Assembly: GCA_014529385.2 (NCBI GenBank)
Contig: CM043949.1
Location: 109,515,977 to 109,579,976, forward strand
Length of the DNA: 64,000 bases
Direction: 5' to 3'
DNA from: Adiantum capillus-veneris
Lineage: Eukaryota; Streptophyta; Polypodiopsida; Polypodiales; Pteridaceae
The notes below the pieces were generated by a model. It made no database searches. It saw nothing but the letters and a program-made list of their open reading frames with translations, and was not told the origin of the DNA. A program made the translations under genes and the position numbers. Below, one piece after another: positions 48,190 to 60,215 of this stretch. The first letter of the stretch is position 1. Each line of letters begins with the position of its first letter.

Positions 48190-48830
48190 ACCCAGTTCTC
48201 CTCTTTTGAGTGATGAGCTGCAAAGATGGAAGAATATCTCCATAGATGGTGGGTACCTATTCCACACGGGGAGAGTTTATGTACCGACTGAGGTAGAAAT
48301 TCAGTGCCAAATTCTTTATGAATGTCATGATAATCCCAGTGCAAGGCATCCATGCATAAAGAAACCTTATGCGCTTGTACGATGATAGCTTTACTAGCTA
48401 GGTTTATATGGGTATGTTCAAGACTATGTCTTGCATTGTCAAAAATGTCAAGTTAACAAAGCAAAGCTTCTGAAAGCAAGAGGTTTCTTACATCCTTTGG
48501 AGATTTCCAATGGTAAATGAGAGAGTATCTCTATGGATTTTATTGTAGGTTTACCAACCAGTGTCATGATTCACTATAAATGGTGGTCGACAATTAATTT
48601 ATTCCAACCAAGTCCACAATTAAGACTCCAAAGTTAGCAAAATTATTTGTTGATAATATTTATAAACTATATGCCCAATAATATAGTGAGTGCTCATGAT
48701 CCCAAGTTTGACAATCATTTCTGGAGGGTTGTGTTTAAAAGGTTGGGTACACAACTCAACCTCAGTACTGCAGATCACCCGAAAATGGATGTGTTGAACC
48801 GTAATAACGTGCACTAATTCTTAGACAAAC
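48190..48830 (+). mobile_element. Gypsy E remnant, integrase fragment
   Basis: The translation shows the integrase zinc-binding region (YECHDNPSARHPCIKKPYAL, then LHCQKCQVNKAKLL) and the start of the core (SISMDFIVGLPTS). Later words such as SAHDPKFDNHFWR and ADHPKMD match the chromovirus core. No LTRs are seen. Old, with several breaks. Confidence 0.75.
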
Positions 48831-48910
48831 ACAATAAGGTTTAAGGGAGCATTCAAGGGGTGCCTACGAGGAGGCACCAAGGGGCATTGGAAGGTTATAA
48901 ATTAAATCTC

Positions 48911-49252
48911 TCATATTGTAATCTCAAGAATAACACCTCTGGCAGTTTGCATTTGCACCAAAACTTCCTTGAGTTGTACCCTAACATCCATCATACAGCG
49001 GTAAGTTGGTTTGTTACCCAATAGAAGTTCCAGTTCTAGGGCTAGGGAGCGACAATCTGCAGTAGACTGCCTTTGCCAGTGCGGGTTTTCCACTCTCTCA
49101 TCAGCACTGAGTATCCATTCAAGAACTCGTTCCAGCAGCTGGACTATACTGGGATGCGCAGGTAGTAGGCAACCTTCTTTATCATGGAAAGTTGCTGATT
49201 TCCAATGTTTTACCATTTCCCTGGCTCCCACATATAGCCTTTGAAATATTTC
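48911..49252 (-). pseudogene. Interrupted minus-strand gene of unknown family, 3' part
   Basis: An open minus-strand frame of about 114 codons ending in TGA at 48911 (IFQRLYVGAREMVKHWKS..., LLERVLEWILSADERVE). It stops at the gypsy B 5' LTR; the frame continues on the far side of that element at 58086, with target words atttc and ctttc at the two junctions. I do not recognise the family. Low-complexity bias is absent and the predicted structure is mainly helical. Confidence 0.5.
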
Positions 49253-50885
49253 TGTCATAAAATCTAATATCTAACCAACCCAAATGATTTTCTCATATTA
49301 AATTGATCACTTAATATGGGAGAATAAATGGGAACAAGTGTTAAGATATAGATATGTGCTTATAGATCTATCTCAACACGGGGCCAATAGTAAAGGGGCC
49401 CAAATGGGAGATGGTCTATCAAGAGCAAGGCTAACCAATGGAGCATAAGACCTTAGGGTTATCTTCATTGAAGACCTCCAATAATGTGTGTAAAAGTCCT
49501 TTGACCTTAGGTAAGCTAGGGCTGAGCTTGAGGTGGGAACCCGGCCCAAGCTCGAGGTGCTTGACCTGCTTGAGGTGCTTGTCGTGCTTGAGGTGTTTGT
49601 CCTGCTTGAGGTGCTTGATTAAGGTGCTTGAGGTGCTTGAATTACTCCATGCTTGAGGTGCTTGACTTGCCGCTTGATTAAGGTGCTTGAGGTGCCTTGA
49701 CATGCTTGCTTGAGATGCTTGTGGGAATACCCCCTAGTCCAAGTGCTTTGTCATGCTTGATGACTAAGGTGCTTGAGCTCCTAAAGTCAAAAGAATCCCT
49801 ACAAGAGGGGGGGCGAGCCCTTTTCCTAGGGATTAGAGAGAGAACACACACTCACACTCACAAGGGAAGCCCTAGCTTGAAGAGGCAGCAAGGACACATG
49901 TCAGGTCCCTACCCATGTTACCTTCATGTGTTGCTTGAAGCCTATTGGCTAGGCTTCAAAGGGGTCCAATGATAAATTACTTGAATTATCTATTTTTTTT
50001 GCATTTATCAAGTCCTCTCTCTCAAAGGGGAAAGGGGGACACTTGTCCCAAGGCTACCCATGTTGCTTGTAATGGCTCCTGCTTGTGATTGGCTAGGCCT
50101 GGAGGGGTCCAATGAGCTTCAAGCATGAGCTACAAGGGGGGGTCGACCCAAGAAAGCTAGGGGGGTGCTTAGGGGGTATACTCACCCACACACACTCACA
50201 AACACTCTCATTGTGTACTATGCAAAGTGCAAGAGCTCCCTCTCCTTCTCGAAGCAAGTAGAGGTTGAGAGCCTACACCAACACTCTTGGCTATGGAGTG
50301 CAAATCCAACCAAGAGCCATGCTTCAATGCTTAAGCTTGCCATCTCCTTCTTCTTCATTACTATGCTATTATGTATGCTAGCAACAAGAGTATGATAAGT
50401 GAGGAACTAATTCTTTCTCCTACGAAATGTTTCTTCTTCCTCTTCCCTACCCTCATTCCCTTCTAGCTCTCTCCACCTTCGAAGGTGTTTGAGGTCTTGG
50501 GACTGAGGCTTGGTATAGTTAAAGCTTTCTTCAAGCTTAGGTTATGCTATGATGGTGATGCATGAAGATTTCCATCTTCATTGCTTCACCTAGGTCACAA
50601 CGAACACAAAGAATGTATTGTAACAAGTCTCTTTTTATGGGAGAAATCATAATACAAATGCCTATTGGAGGGGGGACCGGCTCCACATAAATCCGGTCCT
50701 CAACTGTTGTCATGTTCTCTAAATTCTCTCTCTTGCAAAAGTATTGTCTATGACAAGTTAACTAATTGCTATGATTATGCTGCTATCTTCAATTATGTCA
50801 ACCTGCTATGCTCCCAAAATCATTTCTTGAAAGTACTCTCATTAAATTCCGCTACTCTCAAATTGAATAGGCAAATTCCATTACA
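49253..50885 (+). repeat. Gypsy B 5' LTR
   Basis: The direct repeat of 56451-58085. It contains a minisatellite of cttgaggtg/cttgattaaggtg units at about 49525-49720. Confidence 0.94.
49525..49720. repeat. cttgaggtg minisatellite inside the LTR
   Basis: About ten imperfect units built on tgcttgaggtgcttga. The same block with only two or three changes is in the 3' LTR at about 56723-56920, so it was present when the element inserted. Confidence 0.85.
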
Positions 50886-51300
50886 TTGGTATCAGAGCAT
50901 TTGGTTTCTCTTTTCTTGCTTAAGAAGAGAGGTCCTTAAGTAGCCTATAAATGGTTGATGTTGTTAATTATAATAGAGTAAGTGGAACTGGGATCTAATA
51001 TCGGTTTTGTTAAGCCCACTATGTGGGGGATGGTGCACACCTCGGGAGCTTTGGACTTAATAATGGAGTCTTTTTAGACTTGCCTACGGCTTTACCATTA
51101 TTGAGCCATAAGAAGTCCGAAAGGAGCTAGCCCTTGACAACTCTGCTATGTTAGACCTACTCCTCTACTCTCTATAATTAACCACTTTGAGCCGTGGGTG
51201 TAGATACTTAAGAGCCGATTTTCAAAGGCTAAGAGGAGTGGCAACTAAGGTTTTGTATTGCCAAAGCATACACTAAGTATAAACATAAATTTTGTTAACA

Positions 51301-52700
51301 TGGCTGACAATAATCAAGAGAGTAGAATGAACATTGATAGCTTTGATTTTGCACATGAAGGTGCTAATGATGATGCTCCCATGTTTGTGAATTATCTCGT
51401 CGCTAGGGTGCAGCAAGCTATGGGCAACCCTGCTTTGCAAGCTGAAGTTACTCAACAACTTCGTGCTTATGGAATTTCCCTTCCTCTCCCAGAGGAGAGA
51501 GAGCTTAGGAGGCCTCTTGAAGAGACCCCCAAAAGAACACTCTCTCCCATTCGAGAGGAGGAATCCAAAGAGAAAGAAAGCAATGACAGTCTAAGTTCTT
51601 CTGAAGATGTGGCTCCACGAAGACGGCGGTCTAGACGATCGCCTACTCCTCCCAAGAGGAAAAGAGCAACCTATGGTCCTTCTCCTCATCACTCTGAAAG
51701 GCAAGAGAGGAAACAAAGGAAGAAAAGGGCTAGGAAGAGGTCACCCTCTTCTCCTTCTTCTTCACCTTCCTCCTCTTCCGATGAAAGTTATGGCTATTCT
51801 CCTAGAGAATACAAGAGGGGAGGACATTGCAAATCATTTCCTGCATGGCGAAGGTCACAAAAGCTAAAGAAGTTCAAGGAGGGAGGAAAGAGTATCTCTT
51901 TTCTCACCTACGATGGCACCTTTGGTGCTACCGACAAAGTGTTGGCCTTCATCCAGCAATTTGATGCGGCCTTTGGGGACGAGGGCTTCACAGAGTCCTC
52001 CAAGCTACACCATGTAGCTATGCACTTCCAAAATCAGCTCGTCAATGGTGGGCTAGCCTTCGTGGCAATGGAGAAGCCCCAAAGACATGGAAAACTCTAC
52101 GAGTTTCCATCATGAAGCAATTTCTTCCAAGCGATACTAAAGATAAAGTTCTTACCGAATGGCGCGGCTTGAAGCTTCTCTCTCATGAGTCTATCAACAA
52201 GTATGTAGACAAGTTTTGGGATTTACATCTCAAAGCTACTGTCTTTCAAAAGATAGACTTTGCCGAACAAAGATAGCAATTTTGTGCGGGATTACCTGAA
52301 GAGATGGCCGAATACATCAACTCTCAACGGCCCGGTACTATTACCAAAGTAATCCACCACACCATGGTTGCTTCACGCATCAATTTCCATCAAGGGGCTA
52401 GACGTAATGCCAAGCCCATGGAAAACAAAGATAAAAATGATGCAAAGGGGAAATCCAATGCTCAAAATAATTCCCAAGGCACTTCCAACAACAACAATCG
52501 GACAACAACAACAATCGGTCCAAGGAGAAGGGAGTTTACAAAGGTAAAACAAACTCTCTCCTGAAGAGCTTGAAGCTTTTCGCAAGGACCATAAATGTTT
52601 CAAGTGTGGGGAGCAAGGAGATGGCTATCGTTCTTGCCCCAAGAAGAATACTCGCAATGAGACTCCTAGGGCTTCCACCATCGAAGCTCCAAAAGAGGAT
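51301..52700 (+). pseudogene. Gypsy B gag region
   Basis: Starts MADNNQESRMNIDSFDFAHE. A Ser/Arg/Lys-rich segment (RRRRSRRSPTPPKRKR) is followed by the gag core (TYDGTFGATDKVLAFIQQFD, FTESSKLHHVAMHF) and a CCHC knuckle, CFKCGEQGDGYRSC, near 52595. The Arg-rich part precedes the core, which is unusual in position. Confidence 0.87.
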
Positions 52701-52739
52701 GCTCATTGCAAAGGATCATCACTCTCCTATGCTTGGGGA

Positions 52740-55700
52740 AAGGTAAGAGATCATGATGCCTTCTTCTTGTTTGACCCTGGCTCTACTCTCAACTTCATAT
52801 CAATAGAGTTGGCCACCAAGTTGGGCATTCAAGCTTTTGAGATGGGAGATATAGTAACAACTGATGCAGCTTTCAAGGGACAACAAGCCTCCGTTACTCC
52901 CTTGATTGGGAAGTTGAGGCTTCATGTCCAAAGCTATGTCGACAAAGAAGACTTCTTCATCTCTCCTCTCCAACATCAGGATGTTATCCTAGGGGCACCA
53001 TGGTTTGATCGCATGGCTGCCAACATGAAGTTCCCTGAAAGGAGAATTTACTTCACCTACAGGGGAAAGAACATGTATATAGATGCTAGTGAGCGTGGTC
53101 GCACTATTCCACTTGTAAATCCTCTTTCTTTTGATAAATCAATGAAGAGCTCAGTTTCTGCGTACATGATTTATGTCAAAGAGTCTCTAAAAGCTAATAA
53201 TGTTTTATCAAATGAAAATGATAGCAATCAAGAAGAGTTAGACTTGTCTACTTTTCTAAAAGGATTCCAAGATGTGTTCATCGATGATATCCCTATGGAT
53301 CTACCTCCAAAACGAGGGGATGATGACCATCGTATTGAGCTCCTTCCAGGAAGCTCACCGCCTAACAAACCTCCTTATCGAGTCTCACAAGCTCAACAAG
53401 AGGAGATTATGAGGCAAGTACAGGAATTGGTAGACAAAGGGATGGTGAGGCCTAGTTCCTCTCCCTTTTGTTCTCCAGTCTTGTTAGTGCAAAAGAAAGA
53501 TGGTACATACCGTATGTGTGTGGACTATCGAGCACTAAACCATATCACTATCAAAAACAGATTTCCCGTGCCTCGGGTAGAAGATCTGTTTGATAAGCTA
53601 CAAGGCTCTACCTACTTCAGTAGGATTGACCTTAAGAGTGGCTATCATCAAATAAGGATAGTGGATGAAGATATCCTAAAGACCGCGTTTCGCACAACAT
53701 TTGGTCTTTATGAATATCTAGTCATGCCTTTTGGCTTGACTAATGCACCAGCTACTTTCAATCATCTCATGGAGAAAATTTTTAGACCATATCGTAAATT
53801 CACTGGAGTGTTCTTTGATGATATCATCATCTACTCTAAATGTTTGGAGGAACATAAGCAACATCTCCAAGTGATTTTTCAAGCCTTGAGGGAAAACAAA
53901 CTCTTTCTCAACCAAAAGAAAAGTGAATTCTTCCTTCAAGAGATTCAATATCTAGGTCATATTATCTCTCACAATGGTATTCGTATGGATCCATCAAAGT
54001 TAGAGGTAATAAAATCATGGCCTAACCCAAGGAATCTACATGAGCTAAGAAGCTTTATTGGTATGTGTGAATACTATAGACGCTTCATAGCAAAATTCTT
54101 TCAAGTAGCAGGACCACTACACGACTTAACAAAGAAGAACGTTAAGTTTGTATGGACTGCTAAGGAGCAAAATGCTTTTGAAAAAGTCAAAGAGAAGCTT
54201 ACTTCCCAACCAGTCCTCGTGCTTCCGGATCTCTCAAAACCATTTGAGGTTCAATGTGATGCTTGTGGTGATTGCCTTGGAGCGGTTTTGCTTCAAGAAG
54301 GGAATGCCATAGCATATGAGAGCCGAAGGCTCAATAGTGATGAACGAGTCTTGGGAATTTATGAGAAAGAGCTTTTAGCTGTTCTACATGCCCTAGATAC
54401 ATGGAAGCACTACCTATTGGGGACTCTATTTATCCTACGAACCGACCACCAAAGTCTCAAGTATTTCATGACGCAAACCAAACTTTCCGACAAACAAATG
54501 AGGTGGGCAAATTTTCTTTCGCAATTTAATTTCCATATTGCTCACATAGCTGGTAAGCACAATCAAGTTGCCGATGCACTTTCACGACGACCAAAAGTTA
54601 ATGCGGTGTCTATAGCTACTCACAATGATCTATCCTCTATGATAGATGAGTATGCTACTGACCCTGACTTTAGGGACATAATGTCAGCCCTTGCTTTGGG
54701 GAAGAAAGAGGAACCATTCACCTTGCAGGATGGTTATCTTCTCCACGGCAATAGGCTATGTGTTACCCATTCCCTTCGTGAGAAGGTTATGTATGAATCC
54801 CATGCTCCTCCATATGCCGGGCATAGAGGTATTCAACCTACTCTCCGAGGAGTAGAGACGTATTTCTATTGGCCTACCATGAAAATGGACATACAAGAGT
54901 ATGTTTCAAAATGTGTAGTATGCCAAAAGACCAAGTATGATAGAGGGAAGCAACCTGGATTACTCCAGCCATTGCCTATTCCAAATTCACCATGGGAGAG
55001 TATATCCATGGATTTCATCTTTGGATTACCCAAGTCTATCCATGGGAATACAGGAATATGGACAATAGTCGACAAGTTTAGCAAGTAAGCACATTTTATT
55101 CCTGTCAAAACGACCATTAAGGCACATCAAATGGCAACTCTCTTCATATCTCAGATTTTCAAGCACCATGGATTACCCACATCCATCGTGTCAGATAGAG
55201 ATCCTAGAATGACCAGTAATTTTTGGAAAGGTCTCTTTGAAAATCTAGGAACAAGATTGAATTTCTCTTCGGCCTATCACCCACAAACGGATGGCCAAAG
55301 TGAGATAGCCAATCTTACGATACTCGATCTACTCAAGACTTATGTTACCGAAGTAGATCAACGCTCACAATGGGAAAAGTATTTACCTCTAGTAGAGTAT
55401 GACTACAATAATACTGTACATACTTCTACGGGGAAAGCACCTTTCGAGATCATAGAGGGAAGACCTAAAAGTCCCTTGCTACTCAAAGTACATGGGAAGA
55501 TCTTCGCCGCCGATGAGTATAGCCGTGACCTACAAGAATCTTTTCAAAAGATTAGGGAGGCTATAACCATCTCTCAACAAAGGCAAAAAGCTGCTGCTGA
55601 TAAGCACAGAAGAGCCTTAATGTTCAAAGAAAATGATTGGGTCTTACTCAAGTTTCCTAAGGCTCGATTAAGGCAAACAACGGGCAAAAATCCTACGGGC

Positions 55701-56090
55701 CATCAAAAGTATTATGCTAAACTAGCAAAAAGATACTATGGTCCTTTCCAAATCTTGAAGCCCATCAATGAGACGGTTTATCAACTCAAGTTGCCCAACC
55801 ATTGGCTTATACACAATGCCTTTCATGTAAGCCTACTTAAGCCCTACAAAGGAGAGCCACCAACTGAACCAATTATTGAAGACCCTCCCGAAGTGGAAGA
55901 CCAAGAAGAGGTGCTACAACCCGAAGCTGTCCTTCGGCATGAAGACAAGGTACTACGACATGGTAAGATAATCCGACGGTATCTTATTAAGTTCAAAAAT
56001 TATCCTTTTGAATATGCTAAATGGATGCAAGGAGTACAACTTAAGGATAGTATGAACCTTGTCAATGCTTACAATGTTACCTTAGAGTAA
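52740..56090 (+). pseudogene. Gypsy B pol region (PR, RT, RNase H, INT, chromodomain-like tail)
   Basis: Protease FDPGSTLNFISIELATKLG at about 52770; RT with YRMCVDYRALNHITIKNRFP and FDDIIIYSKCL (about 53510-53850); RNase H with DACGDCLGAVLLQEG and LRTDHQSLKYF; integrase zinc region (HRGIQPTLRGVETYFYWP, CVVCQKTK) and core (SDRDPRMTSNFWKGL, HPQTDGQSE); and a tail with HNAFHVSLLKPY and LIKFKNYPFEYAKWM that resembles a chromodomain. Order and motifs place it in the chromovirus branch of Ty3/gypsy. Confidence 0.9.
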
Positions 56091-56450
56091 GCAAATGTAC
56101 AAATTTCTTTTAAATGACTCATGTTTTTGTCTTATATGACTAGTCCTCTTTTTAATTGTGCACAAATTTAACTAGTATGCATGCTTAGAATCATGTTTGT
56201 GATGACGACGTCTCTCAAACACCAAGTAGAATTTGTCACTCTACTTTGGGAGAATGAAATGGACTAAAGAGCAGACATGCTTGCGGAAGCTATGTCTCCC
56301 AAGCACCAAATGGATTAGTCATCCATCTTGGAAAGATGTCGTAGGGTAAAAAAGGGATCCTCTACGCGCTAAGTACGATTGACTAATGACTAAAGCTTTA
56401 TCTCTTCTTCCTCATAGTCGAGGACGACTATGATTTCAAGAGAGAGGTAA

Positions 56451-58085
56451 TGTCATAAAATCTAATATCTAACCAACCCAAATGATTTTCTCATATTAAA
56501 TTGATTACTTAATGTGGGAGAATAAATGGGAACAAGTGTTAAGATATAGATATGTGCTTATAGATCTATCTCAACACGGGGCCAATAGTAAAGGGGCCCA
56601 AATGGGAGATGGTCTATCAAGAGCAAGGCTAACCAATGGAGCATAAGACCTTAGGGTTATCTTCATTGAAGACCTCCAATAATGTGTGTAAAATTCCTTT
56701 GACCTTAGGTAAGCTAGGGCTGAGCTTGAGGTGGGAACCCGGCCCAAGCTCGAGGTGCTTGACCTGCTTGAGGTGCTTGTCGTGCTTGAGGTGTTTGTCC
56801 TACTTGAGGTGCTTGATTAAGGTGCTTGAGGTGCTTGAATTACTCCATGCTTGAGGTGCTTGACTTGCCGCTTGATTAAGGTGCTTGAGGTGCCTTGACA
56901 TGCTTGCCTGAGATGCTTGTGGGAATACCCCCTAGTCAAAGTGCTTTGTCATGCTTGATGACTAAGGTGCTTGAGCTCCTAAAGTCAAAAGCATCCCTAC
57001 AAGAGGGGGGGGCGAGCCCTTTTCCTAGGGATTAGAGAGAGAACACACACTCACACTCACAAGGGAAGCCCTAGCTTGAAGAGGCAGCAAGGACACATGT
57101 CAGGTCCCTACCCATGTTACCTTCATGTGTTGCTTGAAGCCTATTGGCTAGGCTTCAAAGGGGTCCAATGATAAATTAATTGAATTATCTAATTGTTTTT
57201 GCATTTATCAAGTCCTCTCTCTCAAAGGGGAAAGGGGGACACTTGTCCCAAGGCTACCCATGTTGCTTGTAATGGCTCCTGCTTGTGATTGGCTAGGCCT
57301 GGAGGGGTCCAATGAGCTTCAAGCATGAGCTACAAGGGGGGGTCGACCCAAGCAAGCTAGGGGGGTGCTTAGGGGGTATACTCACCCACACACACTCACA
57401 AACACTCTCATTGTGTACTATGCAAAGTGCAAGAGCTCCCTCTCCTTCTCGAAGCAAGTAGAGGTTGAGAGCCTACACCAACACTCTTGGCTATGGAGTG
57501 CAAATCCAACCAAGAGCCATGCTTCAATGCTTAAGCTTGCCATCTCCTTCTTCTTCATTACTATGCTATTATGTATGCTAGCAACAAGAGTATGATAAGT
57601 GAGGAACTAATTCTTTCTCCTACGAAATGTTTCTTCTTCCTCTTCCCTACCCTCATTCCCTTCTAGCTCTCTCCACCTTCGAAGGTGTTTGAGGTCTTGG
57701 GACTGAGGCTTGGTATAGTTAAAGCTTTCTTCAAGCTTAGGTTATGCTATGATGGTGATGCATGAAGCTTTCCATCTTCATTGCTTCACCTAGGTCACAA
57801 CGAACACAAAGAATGTATTGTAACAAGTCTCTTTTTATGGGAGAAATCATAATACAAATGCCTATTGGAGGGGGGACCGGCTCCACATAAATCCGGTCCT
57901 CAACTGTTGTCATGTTCTCTAAATTCTCTCTCTTGCAAAAGTATTGTCTATGCCAAGTTAACTAATTGCTATGATTATGTTGCTATCTTCAATTATGTCA
58001 ACCCGCTATGCTCCCAAAATCATTTCTTGAAAGTACTCTCATTAAATTACGCTACTCTCAAATTGAATAGGAAAATTCCATTACA
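56451..58085 (+). repeat. Gypsy B 3' LTR
   Basis: The direct repeat of 49253-50885, about 98.8% identical by eye. The flank ctttc follows. Confidence 0.94.
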
Positions 58086-59890
58086 CTTTCCAAGTCAGAC
58101 AAGAGATCATCATCCTCCAGATATTGTCTGGTTATGGAGGCCTTTTGATGTCTCAATTGCCTATTCAGGGTAATGAGCTGCAGTGAATGCTGATGATCAA
58201 CAACTCGTCCCTCATCCTAGACTTTCATTTTACCTTTAGCATCTCTACTGAGATGGGACTGATCAGTTGGCTGATTCCCAGTGTGACTAGGCTGCCGCTC
58301 TTCAGTCTGCTGGTTACCCGACTGGTGTCCTTCAGCCTGTCCTTCCTGCTGGCCCTCATTCTGGCATGGCTGGTCTGGCTGTGACTGGCCTCCTTCATTT
58401 GGCCGTGTCCCACCAGTACCAGGTCCTGGAGGTGGAGATGGTGGTGGGGCATCATCATCATCCTTTGTATGGCCAGCTTCTTGATCATCCTCCTCCTGAT
58501 CAGCTTCATCTTCCTGGTTTTGTTCTTCCTCATCCGGATAAGTTTGTTGCTCAATATAATCTAATATGGCTTGATTCATCAGAGCATTATTGTACTCAGT
58601 CACCTTGTCCTGCAAATCGCTCTGCATACTTTCCATCAAGGACTTTAAATTCTCTAAATTGAAAACAACATTGCCTAATGGATTTAAAATTTCAGACAAG
58701 TTGTTAGAGATGTATCTTTCAGTCAGACAAGCCTTCAGAGCTGTATGGCGCATCAGCAGGTTTTTGAATTCCGCCCGCTTCATCCTGAGCATTGTTTCAG
58801 CTCGCTCTGCAGCTCTCAGTGCTTCATTTTGTTGATTCTTGATGATCATTATTTCAGATTCAGCCTTAGCTAACTTTTTGTTCAACAACTCATTAGTCCT
58901 TTCTGAATGAGCTTCCAGTACCCTGTGTTGTATGTTCTGCTCTTCCTGGGCCTTCTGGAGCTTTTCAATCTGATCTTGTGCCTCTGTCAAGTCAGCTTTG
59001 AGCTTTTTGACTTCCTCTTCTAATACAGCATCCTCCATCAATTGTCCCATACAACTGACAATGGTATTCCAAGAAGACTGTATAAGGACTAAACATCTGT
59101 CTTTGACTGTGGTTGGATCAGAATCAGTAGGCTCATATATTGCCACTGGAGCTATGTAGGGTAGAGTTGCATAATCAGCTTTGCTGAGCAGAAGATGCCC
59201 TTTCAATTGCTTAGTCTGCATTTGCTGCAACTTGTCATGTTTTACCAGCTGCAGAAGGTTTCTAGTATTTGGAGTAAGAACTCCACCAGGCAAAGTCGAG
59301 AAAGTTGGACCTTTCCCTTTGTCCAGTTGACTCTTGCCTTTGTCCCCTGACTGGTCTGCTATCTTCTCAAAAGTGGTTGGCTTGGCATGACCTTTCCCAG
59401 ATCCAGTAGCAACTGTATTTTTTACGACTGACTAGTCAGGCACATTCTTCCGAGCAGATTGCTGCTCAGTCTGGCTCACTACAGCTTTCTCAGTGTTTAC
59501 TGTCTTGACCTGGCTTTCTATCTGTTTCAAAAACTCACTGCTCTTTGTCAGTGTAATTTTTGGCTTCTTTGAACTGCCAGCCTGTTCTGCAGTTGCTTTC
59601 CTTTTCAGATCGGTTGAAATGGTTTGACTGTCTGTTTCCTCGTCGTCTGAGGACAGTTCAATGTTCTTTGGTTCAAAAATTGGCTTCTCACTCCAAGCCT
59701 TCTTTACCTGCTCATTAACATCTGCAGCAGTAGCCCAATATAGGAATTGTCAAACATATCAGGCCTTGAAAACATTTTGAGATTTTAGCTTGGCAGTCTG
59801 CCGGAGTACATTATGCGAGAGAATTTGAAAAAGGTTAATAGGAACCTATGGATCTAATATCTTGGCCAACAGCCATTAGGAAATTTCAGA
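58086..59890 (-). pseudogene. Interrupted minus-strand gene of unknown family, main part
   Basis: A long minus-strand frame, with only a few interruptions, runs from about 59890 to the gypsy B junction and continues at 49252. Its main open block (59293-58217, 358 codons) has a coiled coil of roughly 130 residues (EEEVKKLKADLTEAQDQIEK), an acidic stretch (EEEQNQEDEADQEEDDQEAG), then a Pro/Gly/Gln-rich tail. Upstream is a Lys/Ser-rich region with an acidic SSDDEETD word and an NLS-like KRKATAEQAGSSKKPK. I do not know the family; it may be a host nuclear protein or an accessory ORF of another element. It is decayed, with several in-frame stops. Confidence 0.5.
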
Positions 59891-60215
59891 GGTCATTTGG
59901 AGGGCCATCTGAAGAGAGAGAATAATAGAACGCGTCCAATGAGCACGAAGGCTACGTTACGTGGAAAGACTCAAAAAATAGGAAAATAGCATAAAACTTT
60001 CACGAATCTAGGATTGTAGCATCGTAATTTCCTTCCTTTTACCGAGCTTTTAGGTGCTTGCATGTGGTCCCACTTCTGATATTCTCTTATGGTCATTAAC
60101 GTACTGGAGGGTGACCATTAAGCCCGCACAAGATATTGGAATTCTAAAACACTTTCCCTCCATTAGAATGCTTTCAAAGTGAATCTCCCTCCACTAAAGC
60201 TTTTCTCTGAGAGCT
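59891..60215. other. Putative promoter/5' leader of the 60216 gene
   Basis: No coding signal. AT-rich sequence (aaaaataggaaaatagcataaaac near 59975) lies about 230 bp before the ATG; no clear TATA box can be fixed. Confidence 0.3.

Larger units (their letters stand above)
49253..58085 (+). mobile_element. Gypsy B, nearly whole chromovirus
   Basis: LTRs of about 1.63 kb (49253-50885, 56451-58085) start TGTCATAAAA and end CCATTACA, flanked by atttc and ctttc (4 of 5). The primer site tggtatcagagc starts at 50887. A purine tract, agagagaggtaa, precedes the 3' LTR. Gag with a CCHC knuckle, then protease, RT, RNase H, integrase and a chromodomain-like tail. The LTRs differ at about 19 positions by eye, near 1.2%, so this is the youngest element here. 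It looks almost whole, with about four breaks. Insertion split an older minus-strand gene-like sequence. Confidence 0.94.
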
